Below, piece after piece: positions 10,087 through 20,974 of a stretch of 64,000 bases of DNA. The DNA lies in assembly GCF_037038585.1 (NCBI RefSeq), contig NC_092541.1:6372945-6436944 (forward strand). The letters are read 5' to 3'. The translations under genes and the position numbers were made by a program. The notes under the pieces were generated by a model. That model made no database searches. It was not told the origin of the DNA and worked only from the letters and a program-made list of their open reading frames with translations. Within the stretch, counting starts at the first letter, position 1; every line of letters starts with the position of its first letter. This DNA is from Patagioenas fasciata (Eukaryota; Chordata; Aves; Columbiformes; Columbidae).

Positions 10087-10137
10087 GTTCAGAGAAAGTA
10101 ACCTTTGGAAAGGGCTCCGAGCTTTCTGTAGTAGCCT
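10087..10137 (+). CDS. TRAJ: TRAJ-like segment J23 (FGKGS, defective donor)
   Basis: Read as EKVTFGKGSELSVVA. It is unique to unit 2. Where the donor should be stands ATAAGT at 10138, a G-to-A change, and no heptamer/nonamer pair is clear upstream. Likely non-functional although the reading frame is open. Confidence 0.5.
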
Positions 10138-10873
10138 ATAAGTTGCCAGTTGCACTGGGAGCAGGAATTGACTCAGTTTTCGCTTCTTCCTTAATGTTTA
10201 GCAGTGAAAATCTTGGTATCTGAATGATGAAATTCTCCAGAATCCTCAAGGTCTTGTCTTGGGTGTGTCCCATTGCTTTGGCTCCCTCTGAGGTATCTAG
10301 GTGCCTACGTTAACCAAAGTGAGTGATTCTCCCTTCACTCTGTACATAGATGGGAGTGTTTGCTGCAGGTCATTACACTCCAGACCAATTTACCCACCGG
10401 CTTCTGTCTCTGTTTAAGCAACTCTGAAAGCTGCAGTGATGCTATGGCGTGGCATTCTCAAAACTGATCTGGGAGCGCTAGGTACCTAAGTCTTCAACGT
10501 CTGAAAGATGCTTCAATGTCTGCCTTCTGTTGAGTAGCGGATAAGCTTCCTGCATTTAGATTGAATTGTGGCAAGCTGCATTTTTTCCTTCTCTTGATAC
10601 CTCTAGTGGTTTAGATTCCTAAATATTTTAAACCTCATTTTACAGTCTTTGAAAAGCACTGCAATTCTTTGGAAACAGTCTGTCTTCCTTAGTATCCTTG
10701 GTGCTACTTCTGTAGGCCTTGCTGCAGCCACTGCTGTCCATCTCTTTGGATGAGCGCCTCACCAGTACTGGCCATTCACATTCCAGGATGACCAACATGG
10801 TGGCTGCTGTCCCAGACCCCAGTGAGTTACTGGAAAAGGGAAGTAGGGCTGCCAGCTTTGGTACTTCCCTGTG

Positions 10874-10933
10874 TGAATGCTGGTGTGGGGAAGGTGATGT
10901 TTGGCAGGGGCACCATTTTACCTGTGAGACCTG
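10874..10933 (+). CDS. TRAJ: TRAJ segment J24 (FGRGT)
   Basis: Read as GVGKVMFGRGTILPVRP with donor GTGAGC at 10934. Heptamer CCCTGTG 10867-10873 is good; the nonamer 12 bp further up (10846-10854) is not recognisable. Unique to unit 2. Confidence 0.72.
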
Positions 10934-11414
10934 GTGAGCAGCATGGTATATTTAGGATAAGTGTGATTGGTAGTCAACATCTGTAGTACTGAGCTGGGCA
11001 CTCAGCTCTACGGACCGATATGTCTGAGAGTGCCGAAGGCTTTGGAAATGTCCAAGGGCCCCAACTCCACCACGACACTCCGGGAGCCTATAAGGCACCT
11101 AGACAAGGCTGGTAGTCAAGCTCATCTGTGTGCAGGTATCCTCAGTCTCTGGGTCTTATGTGCATGAGTGCACTTTTCCTGAGATATGGTCATGGTCCTG
11201 GTGTAGGACAGAGTTGAAGGCAGTTGGTGCAGCACATTTAGGTCTCAGGGTGCAAGCATGAGCATCTCAGGGGCAAAATACATTTAACTAGAATCCAAAT
11301 GGTCAGGGATTGAGGGGAGTCTTTCCTCCCTCTCTGTGCATGAATTTCAGGAGTTGTAGAGGGGATGATTGCACCTGTGCTCAGCAAGATTTTGACAGGG
11401 TTTGTAGCACTGGG

Positions 11415-11474
11415 TGTATGGTGCTGGAGAAAAGGTTCTCTTTGGGACTGGAACACGGTTCTCAGTGCTGCCTC
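11415..11474 (+). CDS. TRAJ: TRAJ segment J25 (FGTGT)
   Basis: Read as YGAGEKVLFGTGTRFSVLP. Nonamer AGATTTTGA 11387-11395, spacer 11396-11407, heptamer CACTGGG 11408-11414, donor GTAAGT at 11475. Unique to unit 2. Confidence 0.82.
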
Positions 11475-11677
11475 GTAAGTACACAGTGCTGTCTTTTGGG
11501 GAAGAGGGTCCTGAATGAACCTGAAGGACAAAATCTGCTACATAATTGAAGGACAGGGATGCAGATAGTTTCTGCTTGGTATGTACAATGCTCCTTGTCA
11601 TGATACATAAAAGGTGTGACAGTTGTAGAGTAAAAGACATGAGACTTGTCGTTTTTGCTGGGCTGTGGAGGACTGTG

Positions 11678-11737
11678 TGAAAAGTGGGATCTACAAACTG
11701 GTGCTGGGGACAGGGACACGCCTGGTAGTGAAGCCCA
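11678..11737 (+). CDS. TRAJ: TRAJ segment J26 (LGTGT)
   Basis: Read as SGIYKLVLGTGTRLVVKP. Nonamer CGTTTTTGC 11650-11658, heptamer GACTGTG 11671-11677, donor GTGAGT at 11738. Member of the J02 family; its 3' flank matches that of J44 (21802). Confidence 0.86.
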
Positions 11738-12310
11738 GTGAGTACAGCTGCTGCCCAGCTTGGGGGTATTTTTTGTGCTTTCTTATCCCATCCTCCCTTT
11801 CCAACTCTCTGAGCATTTATCTTTCTGTGTTGACATCGCCTGGATGTGAACAGGCTCTCCAGCACCTGGCCCTTCTTTCTCAACCTGATTTCCTTTTCTG
11901 CTGCAAGTGGATCTAATCTTTCTGTGATAGAAAAGTGCACCGTTTGCTGGTCACTGACCGATCATCTCACAGCAGCACTAGAAATCCACAGACACCCAGA
12001 GCTGATGAATTTCAACCATGTGTTCCCCGCACATAAAGAGCATTTTCAGATGCATGGTGCCATTGACTCTAGGAAAGCATTACCATAGGTGTGAGCTCTC
12101 ACACCTGGGTCTTAAAAATTAAGAAATATTAAGGAAAACACTTCTCTGAGAAGTGCAAGTGAGCTGGGAAATAGATTTCCCTTGTTCCAGGCAGTGATAC
12201 TGGATCCAAACCTGTTGTGTCAGGGAGATTTACTGACTGCAGGTTGCTTTACGTCTGAAATCATGCATGAGGCTGACAGAGACATTTTTGTAATGAAATG
12301 TGTCAGAGTG

Positions 12311-12367
12311 TGAATGCTGGAACCAAAGTCACTTTTGGAAAGGGAACAGTGCTTTCAGTGATACCAG
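12311..12367 (+). CDS. TRAJ: TRAJ segment J27 (FGKGT)
   Basis: Read as NAGTKVTFGKGTVLSVIP. Nonamer CATTTTTGT 12283-12291, heptamer CAGAGTG 12304-12310, donor GTAAGC at 12368. J06 family. Confidence 0.88.
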
Positions 12368-12797
12368 GTAAGCAACAACTTGTCCTGGAGACTGGAATCG
12401 CCTCATTTCTGTCTTGCTCTTCGTTATTTGAAGGGAAACAATTTTGACAACCTGAAGTTTGGGAGACCTGTGATGCTCCTGGTATCCCTTGGACTTGGTT
12501 TTCCCTCATGTCCTGTGTCAATTGTTGCAGTGTCAGAGCTTCTTTACATGTCTGTTTGCATTCCTCCCTTCACCCTGAGCACAGATGGATGTGTGTGCCA
12601 CTGAGAACTAATGCTCCAGAGAACTTGGGAGCCATGATCGCATCCATACCCATGTTGTTCCAATGGTCCTGTGTCACTGTGTCCCACAGGAGGAGGAGGA
12701 GGTTTGAGAGCCTTGGCATGGCTGGGAAAAAGCCTGGGGAGAGGTGCTGCTTCTGGAATGGCTTGCTGAGCATTTTATTATGGAAGGAAATGTAGTG

Positions 12798-12862
12798 GGA
12801 TTATGGTACCAGGTATGACAAGCTGACCTTTGGCTCAGGGACCAGACTGTCCATTCAGTCCT
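12798..12862 (+). CDS. TRAJ: TRAJ segment J28 (FGSGT, orphan module half)
   Basis: Read as DYGTRYDKLTFGSGTRLSIQS. Nonamer GCATTTTAT 12770-12778, heptamer TGTAGTG 12791-12797, donor GTGAGT at 12863. It is the FGSGT half of a two-J module without its FGPGT partner. Copy at 22928. Confidence 0.82.
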
Positions 12863-13124
12863 GTGAGTGTGCAGCTTTCCTGTGTGTCCTTTGTCAAAAG
12901 TCCTTGAGTGTCCACTGGATTGTCTTGTAGACATCTTTGTTGTATCCAGGTCACCTTCCATGGTGGAAGGTGAACACAGGCACTATTTCATCTAAGGCAG
13001 ATGATAAAAAGGAGTCTCTGAGATGGTGAACCGTGAGTGACAGTCGGCACTGTCTTGTCATGGTGTGTGTGACCAGCTTTACTAAGTGACGAGGAAGGTT
13101 ATTGTTAAGAGAGGAAATGCTGTG

Positions 13125-13190
13125 TGACCACAGGAGCTGGTGTGTATAAAACTGTCTTTGGCTCTGGAACAAGACTCACTGTTAAGCCAT
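13125..13190 (+). CDS. TRAJ: TRAJ segment J29 (FGSGT)
   Basis: Read as GVYKTVFGSGTRLTVKP. Nonamer GGTTATTGT 13097-13105, heptamer TGCTGTG 13118-13124, donor GTAAGT at 13191. Copy at 23255. Missing from unit 1. Confidence 0.88.
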
Positions 13191-13430
13191 GTAAGTCCAA
13201 CACTGTTCCTATGTTTTCTGTTTTCTTTGAGGCCTTTCCTTGGGTGGTTGAGAGCAGCAATGTGGCTTGGTGTTTCGTCATTTCTATTTGGTCATATGTA
13301 GTGATGGACTTTCCTTTAAGCGAATGTGTCCACTTCGTCCAAAATGACCCCTTTTGCTCTCAGTTTGGTTAGGATGGTCCAAGTGGCCACACTCCCATAC
13401 CAAAAGTGCTGTGGAGATGGAAACACTGCG

Positions 13431-13495
13431 TGATATTGACTCAAGCTTCAGCAAGTTGTCCTTTGACTCAGGGACCAGACTACCTGTCCAGCCCA
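13431..13495 (+). pseudogene. TRAJ: TRAJ pseudo-J30 (FDSGT, no donor)
   Basis: Reads SSFSKLSFDSGTRLPVQP. The first core Gly is Asp, the donor position reads GGGAAG, and the nonamer is gone although a heptamer-like CACTGCG stands at 13424-13430. The copy at 23717 keeps FGSGT. Confidence 0.6.
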
Positions 13496-14259
13496 GGGAA
13501 GGTGCAGCTTTTCTGTCTGTCCTCTGTCAGTAATCCTTAGTGTTCATGGGAGCGGCCTGTAGAGTATCTTGTTGAGTTCCTTTCACTGTAACAGGGGAAG
13601 GAGAAAAGAGCTGCTGTTTCAAGATAGTCTTGTGCCTAGAAGTGATTCCATGCGGCTACTTCTGCAGTTTAGAGAAACACACTATTGACATGGTGGTCCA
13701 GGATGCTCATGGTCCATCAGCAAGCAGGAATAGAGCTGTGGTTTAGGAAAGCCAGAAACATTGACCAAATTACACTCACTACCTGTTTATGGCTGTGGAA
13801 GGCTGTAGGGGATATGTAAACGGGAATTCAGTTCTGACCTTGAGACTTCAGGTAATTTGGCCAAGGCTCAGATAATACTTGGTGCATATGTTTCCTAATA
13901 GCCATGTCAAGTATGTAGATAATCATCTATAGTATGTAGATTGTTTTCCAGACCATAACCAGAGAGCAAAAAGCTGTGGATCATTATGATAGTTGCTTTC
14001 AGCCTGGATAAGATGTGGATGGTGAAAGGAGGAGAACAATGGGGCTGAGCACATGTGGATGGACCCATAGACAAGCCAAGAAAGTGAAATCACCCTCCAC
14101 TGATCTACTCTGCAGAAATGAAGCAAGTTTCCAATCTAGACGAAGCATCGTTCTTGCCCAGGGTACAGGTGAAAATGCTGCCAGCACAGCCAAATTGTTT
14201 GAGCTGTCGCCAGCTGTGACCTGACCCTCTGGGTTTCTGTAAAATGTCCTACTGTTGAG

Positions 14260-14313
14260 TCAGCATTCTCAAGATCTCCTTTAACTCAGGGACTGAACTC
14301 ACTGTCTGGCCAA
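14260..14313 (+). pseudogene. TRAJ: TRAJ pseudo-J31 (FNSGT)
   Basis: Reads ILKISFNSGTELTVWP. J09 family with nonamer GGTTTCTGT 14232-14240 and heptamer site TGTTGAG 14253-14259. The first core Gly is Asn and no GT donor follows. In unit 3 the equivalent stretch is deleted near 24227. Confidence 0.5.
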
Positions 14314-14727
14314 TTAAGTGGGATCGCATGTTGTAATCTCACCCAACAATTTGTGTCCTAAGGCTGTGCTCCAGCAGCATCATGGGACAAGCACACAGGA
14401 GCAGAAGTGTAAATGAGCTCTCAGGGAAAGCTTAAAATGGGTGAGAAGAATGTGCTTCTACTCTTTTGGACAACAGTGCAAGACTAAGGCACTTTGGTAC
14501 TTTGATGTCCTGAAAAGTCCCCATGGCAGTGAATGACTGGTATTCCCCAAGCAGCCTAGAGAAAATCATCCCTGAGTTATCAGCTTTCAATGCTCTCTGT
14601 GTCCCAGTTCCCAAGGCAAATGGCATCTCCTGTCCAAGGGGCTCATCCCTCTCCTCAGAAGAGGAGACCAGGTGGGCTGAGAGAACAGACTGAGCCTTGG
14701 GTTCTTGTTAGGGTGTGTAACATTGTG

Positions 14728-14787
14728 TGAACATGAATGCAAGAAAACCACAGTTTGGGCCAGGGACGAAGCTCCGTGTTCTGCCAG
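14728..14787 (+). CDS. TRAJ: TRAJ segment J32 (FGPGT)
   Basis: Read as NARKPQFGPGTKLRVLP. Nonamer GGTTCTTGT 14700-14708, heptamer CATTGTG 14721-14727, donor GTATGT at 14788. First half of a two-J module. Confidence 0.88.
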
Positions 14788-15010
14788 GTATGTTTTCTTC
14801 TCCTGCTTCTGCAATTTTTGCTGCCTCCTCTTGCTGAATTCCCACTTTTAGCCAGTTCGAGTCCAAAAAAAGAAGTCAGAGGTGCAGTTGTAAGACACAG
14901 AGGGAGGATTTGTTCTTTGCTGGCCTTGGCATGGCTGGGCAAAGGCTTAGGGAGAGGTGCTGCTTCTGCTGTGTCTTGATGGGCCTTTTGTTATGGAAGG
15001 AAATGCTGTG

Positions 15011-15075
15011 TGGTTATGGTAGCAGCTTCCAGAAGGTGACCTTTGATTGAGGGACCAGACTCTCCATCCAGCTCA
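15011..15075 (+). pseudogene. TRAJ: TRAJ pseudo-J33 (stop in core)
   Basis: The core reads F-D-stop-G-T: a TGA stands where the paralogues at 2908 and 24952 have TCA of FGSGT. The RSS is intact (nonamer GCCTTTTGT 14983-14991, heptamer TGCTGTG 15004-15010) and donor GTGAGT follows at 15076, so it could still rearrange unproductively. Confidence 0.8.
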
Positions 15076-15389
15076 GTGAGTTTGCAGCTTTCCTGTTTTT
15101 CCTCTCTCATAAACCTTAGACAGTCTACCGGAGTGCCCTGTAGATGTGTTTGTTGTTTCCATGTTACGTTGCAGATGGGAAAAGGAACATAGGTGCTTTA
15201 TCTAGATAATCTTCTGCATGGATCTGCCCTCAAGGTGGTAAACTTCCGCAATGCACCAGCTTCCAATCCAGAGTGAGCATCCCGCTTGACCAGGGTCTAG
15301 GTGCAATGGCTGCCAGTATAGCCCAACTGGTGCAGATATCACCAGCTGGGATCTAGGCCTGTGTGTTTCTGTAAAGTGCTTTGCTGTTG

Positions 15390-15443
15390 AGACAACAGCC
15401 TCATGTTTTCCTTCGGCTCAGGGACTAAAGTCACTGTCTGGAC
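15390..15443 (+). CDS. TRAJ: TRAJ segment J34 (FGSGT, no donor)
   Basis: Read as SLMFSFGSGTKVTVWT. J09 family, nonamer TGTTTCTGT 15362-15370, heptamer site TGTTGAG 15383-15389. The sequence after the J is TTAGTG, so the splice donor is lost. Confidence 0.5.
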
Positions 15444-15977
15444 AATTAGTGGATTATTGTCTCCGTAGTTGCAATATTGCCTGACAATTAGGTCCTAAGG
15501 CTGTGTTGCACCTTGACAAGAAAAGGAATTCGTCAGCTGAAATGAATAGTATTGATTTAATCATGTAGTACTTCTGTCATTGTGAAAAAACCCACCTGTA
15601 CATGGAAATAGGAAGGGGGACTTCATTCGTTCCTCTGCCCCTAGACCAGGTTCATGTTCTTGTTCCCATCGCTTTTTGCTCTTCCAGCACTACAAGGTTT
15701 TGGGGCAGGGATCGCAATGTGTTCCCTCCTAACTAAGGGGTAATTTCTACCACCTCTGGTACTGCAGTGAATTGAAACAAATCTAGTTATTTCCTTGCCT
15801 TTGAATGTTCAAAAAATGTTACATGGCAAATAGAGCTAGAGAGGTCTGTGGAAATCTGTATGGGGACTTAGAGCTTCTCTCAGACACAGATCCATGACTG
15901 AATGTACCCAAGCCCTCCAGCAGCCACTGAGGTGTTTGAATGCAGAGGCCCATTTTGCAAAGCTCTGTCACACGGTG

Positions 15978-16040
15978 CCAGTGCTGGAGGATGGGGAAAA
16001 CCCACATGGGGAGGTGGAACGAAACTGCTCGTTGCCCCAG
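15978..16040 (+). CDS. TRAJ: TRAJ segment J35 (WGGGT)
   Basis: Read as GWGKPTWGGGTKLLVAP. Nonamer CCATTTTGC 15950-15958, heptamer CACGGTG 15971-15977, donor GTGAGC at 16041. J10 family, 12,096 bp after J10. Confidence 0.85.
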
Positions 16041-16527
16041 GTGAGCTGTTTCTTTTGTTGGTCAGGACTTACTCAATAGAGATGACACTGTCCTCTAGCT
16101 GCAAAAATAACAGTGTAGTAGCTCTGTGGAGCAACTTGGAATGGCAATAAGCATTACTTTTGCTTTTTAACAAATGAATGCTAGAAATGCATCCAATGTG
16201 GGGAAAAGAAGCAAGTGAAAAGTGAAAAGGAATGAAATAGAAGAGCTCCACATGAAAAAAAAATCTAATTGTCTTTACCTAGTGATGTAGAAGTGGATTG
16301 GTCAAGGAGGGACATGGAAATGCAATTGCCTTGTGGCTTTTCCTTGTGGAGTTAATGAGACTGTAGTACAGGAAGGATGAAGAGTAAGCAATGGACATGG
16401 AGGTCAGACATAACACATTGCATGAGAGTAGTGGAGAAAGGGAAGGATTCCCTTGAGGACGAGTATTCAGGTTGATGGGGGTGCATAGGAGCGTATGAAG
16501 GTTTTTGTAATGACAAACAACCGAATG

Positions 16528-16585
16528 TCTATGAATATCTACCAACTGAGGCTTGGACATGGAACTAGGCTGGTGGTAAAGCCAA
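16528..16585 (+). CDS. TRAJ: TRAJ segment J36 (LGHGT)
   Basis: Read as NIYQLRLGHGTRLVVKP. Nonamer GGTTTTTGT 16500-16508 is consensus, heptamer CCGAATG 16521-16527 is poor, donor GTAAGA at 16586. J11 family. Confidence 0.7.
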
Positions 16586-16937
16586 GTAAGATTTCTGAGT
16601 TGTGGGACACAGCGTAGTTCAGGGGAAAAATTCAATCCACCCAGAGCCAAGGCAAATCTTTGCAAGGAGCATAGCAAATGTAGTTCAGAAGCAGGATGTT
16701 GCAGAAAATGTAATTAACAGTGATCCCTTGTTTGCTGTAATATCTGCTCGATGTTGTAGAACAGGAGAGGTGGTCTGCAGGGCAATGATGTAAAGTACAC
16801 AAGCTGTAGAGCTTTCCTCTGGAAGCACCTTCATCTGTGGCAACTTCTGTAGGTTCATGCCAATTATTTTTCCCCTGTGAGCAGTGTCACACTTGCAACA
16901 TTGTCTAACCAGCCTTTGTGTGGGGTTTTCCTTCCAG

Positions 16938-16989
16938 AAGTTTAATAAATTCATATTTGGAGGAAGAACTAACTTTCTTCTTTCTCCAG
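16938..16989 (+). CDS. TRAJ: TRAJ-like segment J37 (FGGRT)
   Basis: Read as KFNKFIFGGRTNFLLSP, donor GTGTGT at 16990, no RSS recognised. J12 family. Confidence 0.48.
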
Positions 16990-17409
16990 GTGTGTGAACT
17001 TTGCAAGCTACGTAAATGCCTAACTAAGTACACTCAGGTTTGAAAAACTACTTCAGTAATTAAATCTCGACTATATTTTCAGCAATAATTGCACATTATT
17101 TAGGATTCTTTGGCTTTTGAATAGGAAAAAAAAGAGCTGGGAAGTGTAAAAGACTCTTAGGGGTTGGCCAAAACAATCTTTTCCCTCATTTGAAGAGAGT
17201 GAAAGGAACGGTGAACATATTTCCTACAGCTTAGATGTTATCTCTGCTTTCTCAGAAATTAAATCCCATTTTCTTTTTTGGATGGAGAGAAAACTGCATT
17301 GCAGTCTGGGCTGTGCAGGAAGAATGACAGAGATGTTTGCTCACCAACTAATGAATTTACTGTGATATCATTCTCTATTTGGATTACAAGCTCTTCAGAT
17401 ACAATGACC

Positions 17410-17456
17410 TATTAGGGGTTGAATTTTAGGAAGGATTCTGGGCTTGGGAGACACCA
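17410..17456 (+). pseudogene. TRAJ relic (copy of 5314)
   Basis: Same decayed J-like stretch as at 5314, with an in-frame TAG near its start and donor GTGAGT at 17457. Confidence 0.28.
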
Positions 17457-17857
17457 GTGAGTGAGGTTTTGATGCATTGTGCCCCAGTCTCCATTTCTGT
17501 GTGAATGCATTTTTCCAGTTATGTATCACTTGGTTTACAGAGCTTCCAGCATGCTAAGCCTGTTTATATCGTACAAAACGAGCAAGTTGTGCACATTGGC
17601 AGCATGCATTTGACACTTCTGGCTAAATTACCAGAGTTTGGCTGCAACTGATATCTGTTTGCAATGTGGTTTTGCAGGGGTTTTCATGGAGTTGTGGTTG
17701 TTGTTGTTCTTTATCCATTTACTGTCTCAGAGGGGGAATGCATGACCTGAATTCAGTTTCTGATATTGGATGTTTCTGCATGCTATTTTTCAGCCCTTCT
17801 CACAATAATCATGCTATTCAGGTTCTTCCGCTATTTACTGCAACTCAAGTGGCATGA

Positions 17858-17903
17858 TACAAGTTCACATTTCATAGTTACAACCCCCTCAGAGTGGACA
17901 CGG
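17858..17903 (+). pseudogene. TRAJ relic (copy of 5762)
   Basis: Copy of the relic at 5762, reading YKFTFHSYNPLRVDT. No GT donor and no RSS. Confidence 0.35.
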
Positions 17904-18299
17904 GAAGTGTTAATGAATACAATGTGAAGTGCAGCCTTCATAGTAGGATGAACAGTGGAAGGGAACAAAGCAGAAAGGTAGCACAGACTGGTCAGACTAA
18001 ATTTAAAAAACTGACTGCAAGAAAATGCTTTTTCTCTTTTGCACAACAGTGCAAGACTAAGGCACTTTGGCACTTTGGTGTCCTGAAAAGCTACTGTGCC
18101 AGTGAATGACTGGTATTCCCCAAGCAGTGTGAGAAAATCATCCCTGAGTTATTATCTTTCACTGCTCTCTCTGTCCCAGTTCCCAAGGTAAATGGCATCT
18201 CCTGTCCTAGGGGCTCATCCTTCTCCCCACAAGAGGAGACCATAGGGGGTAAGAGGGCAGACTGAGCCTTGAGTTCTTGTTAGGGTGTGTAGCATTGTG

Positions 18300-18359
18300 T
18301 GAACAACGACTTAGGAAAACTACAGTTTGGGCCAGGGACAAACCTTCATGTTCTACCAG
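18300..18359 (+). CDS. TRAJ: TRAJ segment J38 (FGPGT)
   Basis: Read as NDLGKLQFGPGTNLHVLP. Nonamer AGTTCTTGT 18272-18280, heptamer CATTGTG 18293-18299, donor GTATGT at 18360. J13 family. Confidence 0.88.
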
Positions 18360-18582
18360 GTATGTTTTCTTCTCCTGCTTCTGCAATTTATGCTGTCTCC
18401 TCTTGCTGCATTTCCACTTTTAGCCAGTTTAAGACCAAAAGGAGAAATCAGAGGTGCAGCTGGAAGGGATGGAGGGAGAATTTGTTTTTTCCTGATCTTG
18501 ACATGGCTGGGCAAAAGCTTGGGGAGAGGTGCTGCTTCTGCAGTGGCTTGATGGGCTTTTTGTTACGGAAGGAAATGCTGTG

Positions 18583-18647
18583 TTATTAAGGCAACATCTA
18601 CAACAAGGTGATCTTTGGCTCAGGGACCAGACTGTCCGTCCACCCCA
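18583..18647 (+). CDS. TRAJ: TRAJ segment J39 (FGSGT, early stop)
   Basis: Read as GNIYNKVIFGSGTRLSVHP. Nonamer GCTTTTTGT 18555-18563, heptamer TGCTGTG 18576-18582, donor GTGAGT at 18648. In the J frame a TAA stop lies within the first eight bases, so only joins that trim those bases would be productive. Confidence 0.75.
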
Positions 18648-18957
18648 GTGAGTGTGCAGCTTGCCATTGATCTTCCGTCTGTCTGTCTTACAAAAGGACT
18701 GCTTTTATATTCATCCTTTTGTTTTACCTTTTCACACCTGAAATACCTTCTCTCGCTTCACAGGCTCAGGGAATGCCTTCAGTGCAGTCTTTAATGAGGT
18801 TGTGGTTGCACAGAGCAAACCTCAACTTCAGATCTGCATGATTTTGGGGAAACTGTCCCCTGTGCCTTACTGGGAAGGTCCTTGTCCACCACTTTGACAG
18901 CTTCCTTGCTATGGGAGATGAGAGGAGAGCATTTGTGTAATGGCTTTTGTTACAGTG

Positions 18958-19011
18958 TCAAGGGGAACGGTTACACCTTTGGAGCTGGGACAACGCTAAG
19001 TGTGAAGCCTT
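18958..19011 (+). CDS. TRAJ: TRAJ segment J40 (FGAGT)
   Basis: Read as KGNGYTFGAGTTLSVKP. Nonamer CATTTGTGT 18930-18938, heptamer TACAGTG 18951-18957, donor GTGAGT at 19012. J15 family. Confidence 0.85.
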
Positions 19012-19169
19012 GTGAGTACTGCCCAAGCTACTTTTTAGCTCTGCAGGGCAATGCAGAAATGTGCAAGGCAGGAATGTCAGGGGGTACACTTTGGGAAGCC
19101 TTCCTGTGACCATGCACAACCCTGTGCCCTTTCTCTGAGAATGGAAAAGCTGTGAGCTGCTGTGGATGG

Positions 19170-19229
19170 AAGGGGGACAGGGCAGAAGGTTTGTCTTTGG
19201 GAAGGGGAGAAAGCTCTTTACAAAGACAT
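19170..19229 (+). pseudogene. TRAJ relic (FGKGR core)
   Basis: Copy of the relic at 7051, reading RRFVFGKGRKLFTKT. The base after the J is GGAAGT, so the GT donor is lost here too. Confidence 0.4.
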
Positions 19230-19325
19230 GGAAGTGCTGTGAGATGGAGAGAAATGCCTTGGTCTCATCAGAAGGGTCTGAGCAGCACTGGCTGCTCTGA
19301 ATGGGACTCAAAGGCAGAGCTGCAA

Positions 19326-19388
19326 CACATACGAGGTTTTGGTACCAAGCTGTTTTTTGGAAGTGGAGCTAAACTGAAAATTGATCTA
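19326..19388 (+). CDS. TRAJ: TRAJ-like segment J41 at a duplication breakpoint (FGSGA)
   Basis: Read as GFGTKLFFGSGAKLKIDL with GTAAGC following at 19389. It begins where similarity to units 1 and 3 ends (about 19325) and has no RSS. The last codon leaves zero bases, not one, before the donor, so splicing to TRAC would be out of frame. Probably the 3' part of a lost J. Confidence 0.45.
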
Positions 19389-19767
19389 GTAAGCAGAGAC
19401 AAATGTTTAATTTGACTCTATATAAGTCTAGAATGGACAGGAAATGCTTAATTATGTCAATGAATTAAGTAGCTACAGTTTCATTTTATTTTAAATTTTG
19501 CACCTACATTGCTTCATATCCCATCCAATATGGAAAAATCAAAATGTCTTTTTGGAAAACCAAACCAAAACAAGTCCAAAGAAAGTTGCCAAATTATTGC
19601 TAAATTTTGTGAGTGATCAGCATAAATCTACAGATGCAGAACAGATTAATTATTCAAAGATGGGGAAGGGTAAGAGGTAGGAAGGGGGACGTAAGTTCAT
19701 TTATCAGTCTTCATGAAACCAAGATCTGACTTGGTAAAATGCTTTAACTGTATTAAAAAATGGCCAT

Positions 19768-19788
19768 TTTTTTTTTTTTTTTTTTTTT
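19768..19788 (+). repeat. Poly-T run
   Basis: Uninterrupted T run of about 20 bases inside the AT-rich island; could be a retroposon tail on the minus strand, but no element body is visible. Confidence 0.7.
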
Positions 19789-20233
19789 ACATGATACGCA
19801 ACAGCAAATTGAAAAATCAGGGACCAGAAGTTTAGAGTTAGGGATTAAAATAAAAAATAACGTTAGCTAAACACATTTAAAAAGGGATGAACTCTCAAAA
19901 ATAGTGTATATGTGTACTGGAAAACTTCCTATGAAGTTAATGTATGCAAATAATTGGGCAAACCTAAAGAAAACTGAACATTGTTCTCTTGTTTTAAAAG
20001 CTAGGTACATTATTAATTTTCCTTCTCTTATCTTCCTTCAAAAATGCCGAACTGCAGACCGTCTTAGGGAGCAGAACCTGGATTGGTATTTAAATTCCCA
20101 TAGTCACATCTTTCCGTGAGGGAAGTACTGTATGTTTTGTTAAATTTTCAATTACTGGATCAGAAAACCTGTATTCGTGGATGTGTAAGTGGTAGCTTCA
20201 AAGATGGTTTTTGTTGGCTGGTTTCTCACTGTG

Positions 20234-20290
20234 TGAACACTGCATATAAAGTCTTATTCGGAACAGGGACAAAACTTCTTGTGAAACCAA
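20234..20290 (+). CDS. TRAJ: TRAJ segment J42 (FGTGT, consensus RSS)
   Basis: Read as NTAYKVLFGTGTKLLVKP. Nonamer GGTTTTTGT 20206-20214, heptamer CACTGTG 20227-20233, donor GTAAGA at 20291: one of the best signals in the window. It occurs only once, inside the AT-rich island of unit 2. Confidence 0.93.
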
Positions 20291-20974
20291 GTAAGAAACA
20301 TGTTTATACATCATTCCTCCTGTATTGTGGATGCAGATTTGAGCAACACAGAGCCATATAGCATTGTAGTTTGGTAATATAAGGTATTGGCTAGTTGAAA
20401 TGCATAGTACTGATTTCAATTACTGTAATAGTTCTTGGATTGTTTGCCCATCTGGTGTATCCTGGCAACTGGAAAAAACCCACCTGTAGATGTAAATCTT
20501 GATGAACTGAAAGTTTGATTTCATCAGTTACTCTGACTCAAGACCATGTTCATGTTGTTGTGCCCCTCTCTTTTTGCCAGTGCAGCATGACAAGGCTTTG
20601 GGGCAGGGATCACATCTGCAAACGTCTTTGCAGGACCTGCTGTGCCAGGTCCATCGGTATAGTCAATAGACTCATTTTTCTTCTAATGAAGATCTCAAGC
20701 AGCTTCAACACTAAGGATCCATTTGCATAGTTGCATTAAATGCAGACAGTGTAAGCCTCCAGAAGATTCTCAGACTAAGGACTTGTGTGAAATCCCCACA
20801 CAAGTGAACGATCACTGCTGAAAGCTGATTTTGTGCTTAAAAAATTTATAGCTTGAGGACTTCTATTATTCACTGAATACAATGCTCCAGGCTGCTGATG
20901 GTCTGTCAGTGACTAGGAATAGAGGTCTGCATGGTGGACCTGTCTGTGTTTTTTTAAGTGGATATGTCACTGTG

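Larger units (their letters stand above)
19325..20950 (+). other. AT-rich island in unit 2
   Basis: Similarity to units 1 and 3 stops at about 19325. The stretch contains truncated J41, a pure T run at about 19768-19788 and consensus-RSS J42. From about 20380 it weakly resembles the spacer between the J09 and J10 families (compare 3420-3610). Either an insertion or ancestral sequence lost elsewhere. Confidence 0.6.

Noticed and set aside
11347-11940. 197-residue open frame on the minus strand
   Set aside because: Antisense to J25 and J26 and their spacers; no family resemblance. Similar antisense frames recur in every unit simply because the DNA is duplicated.
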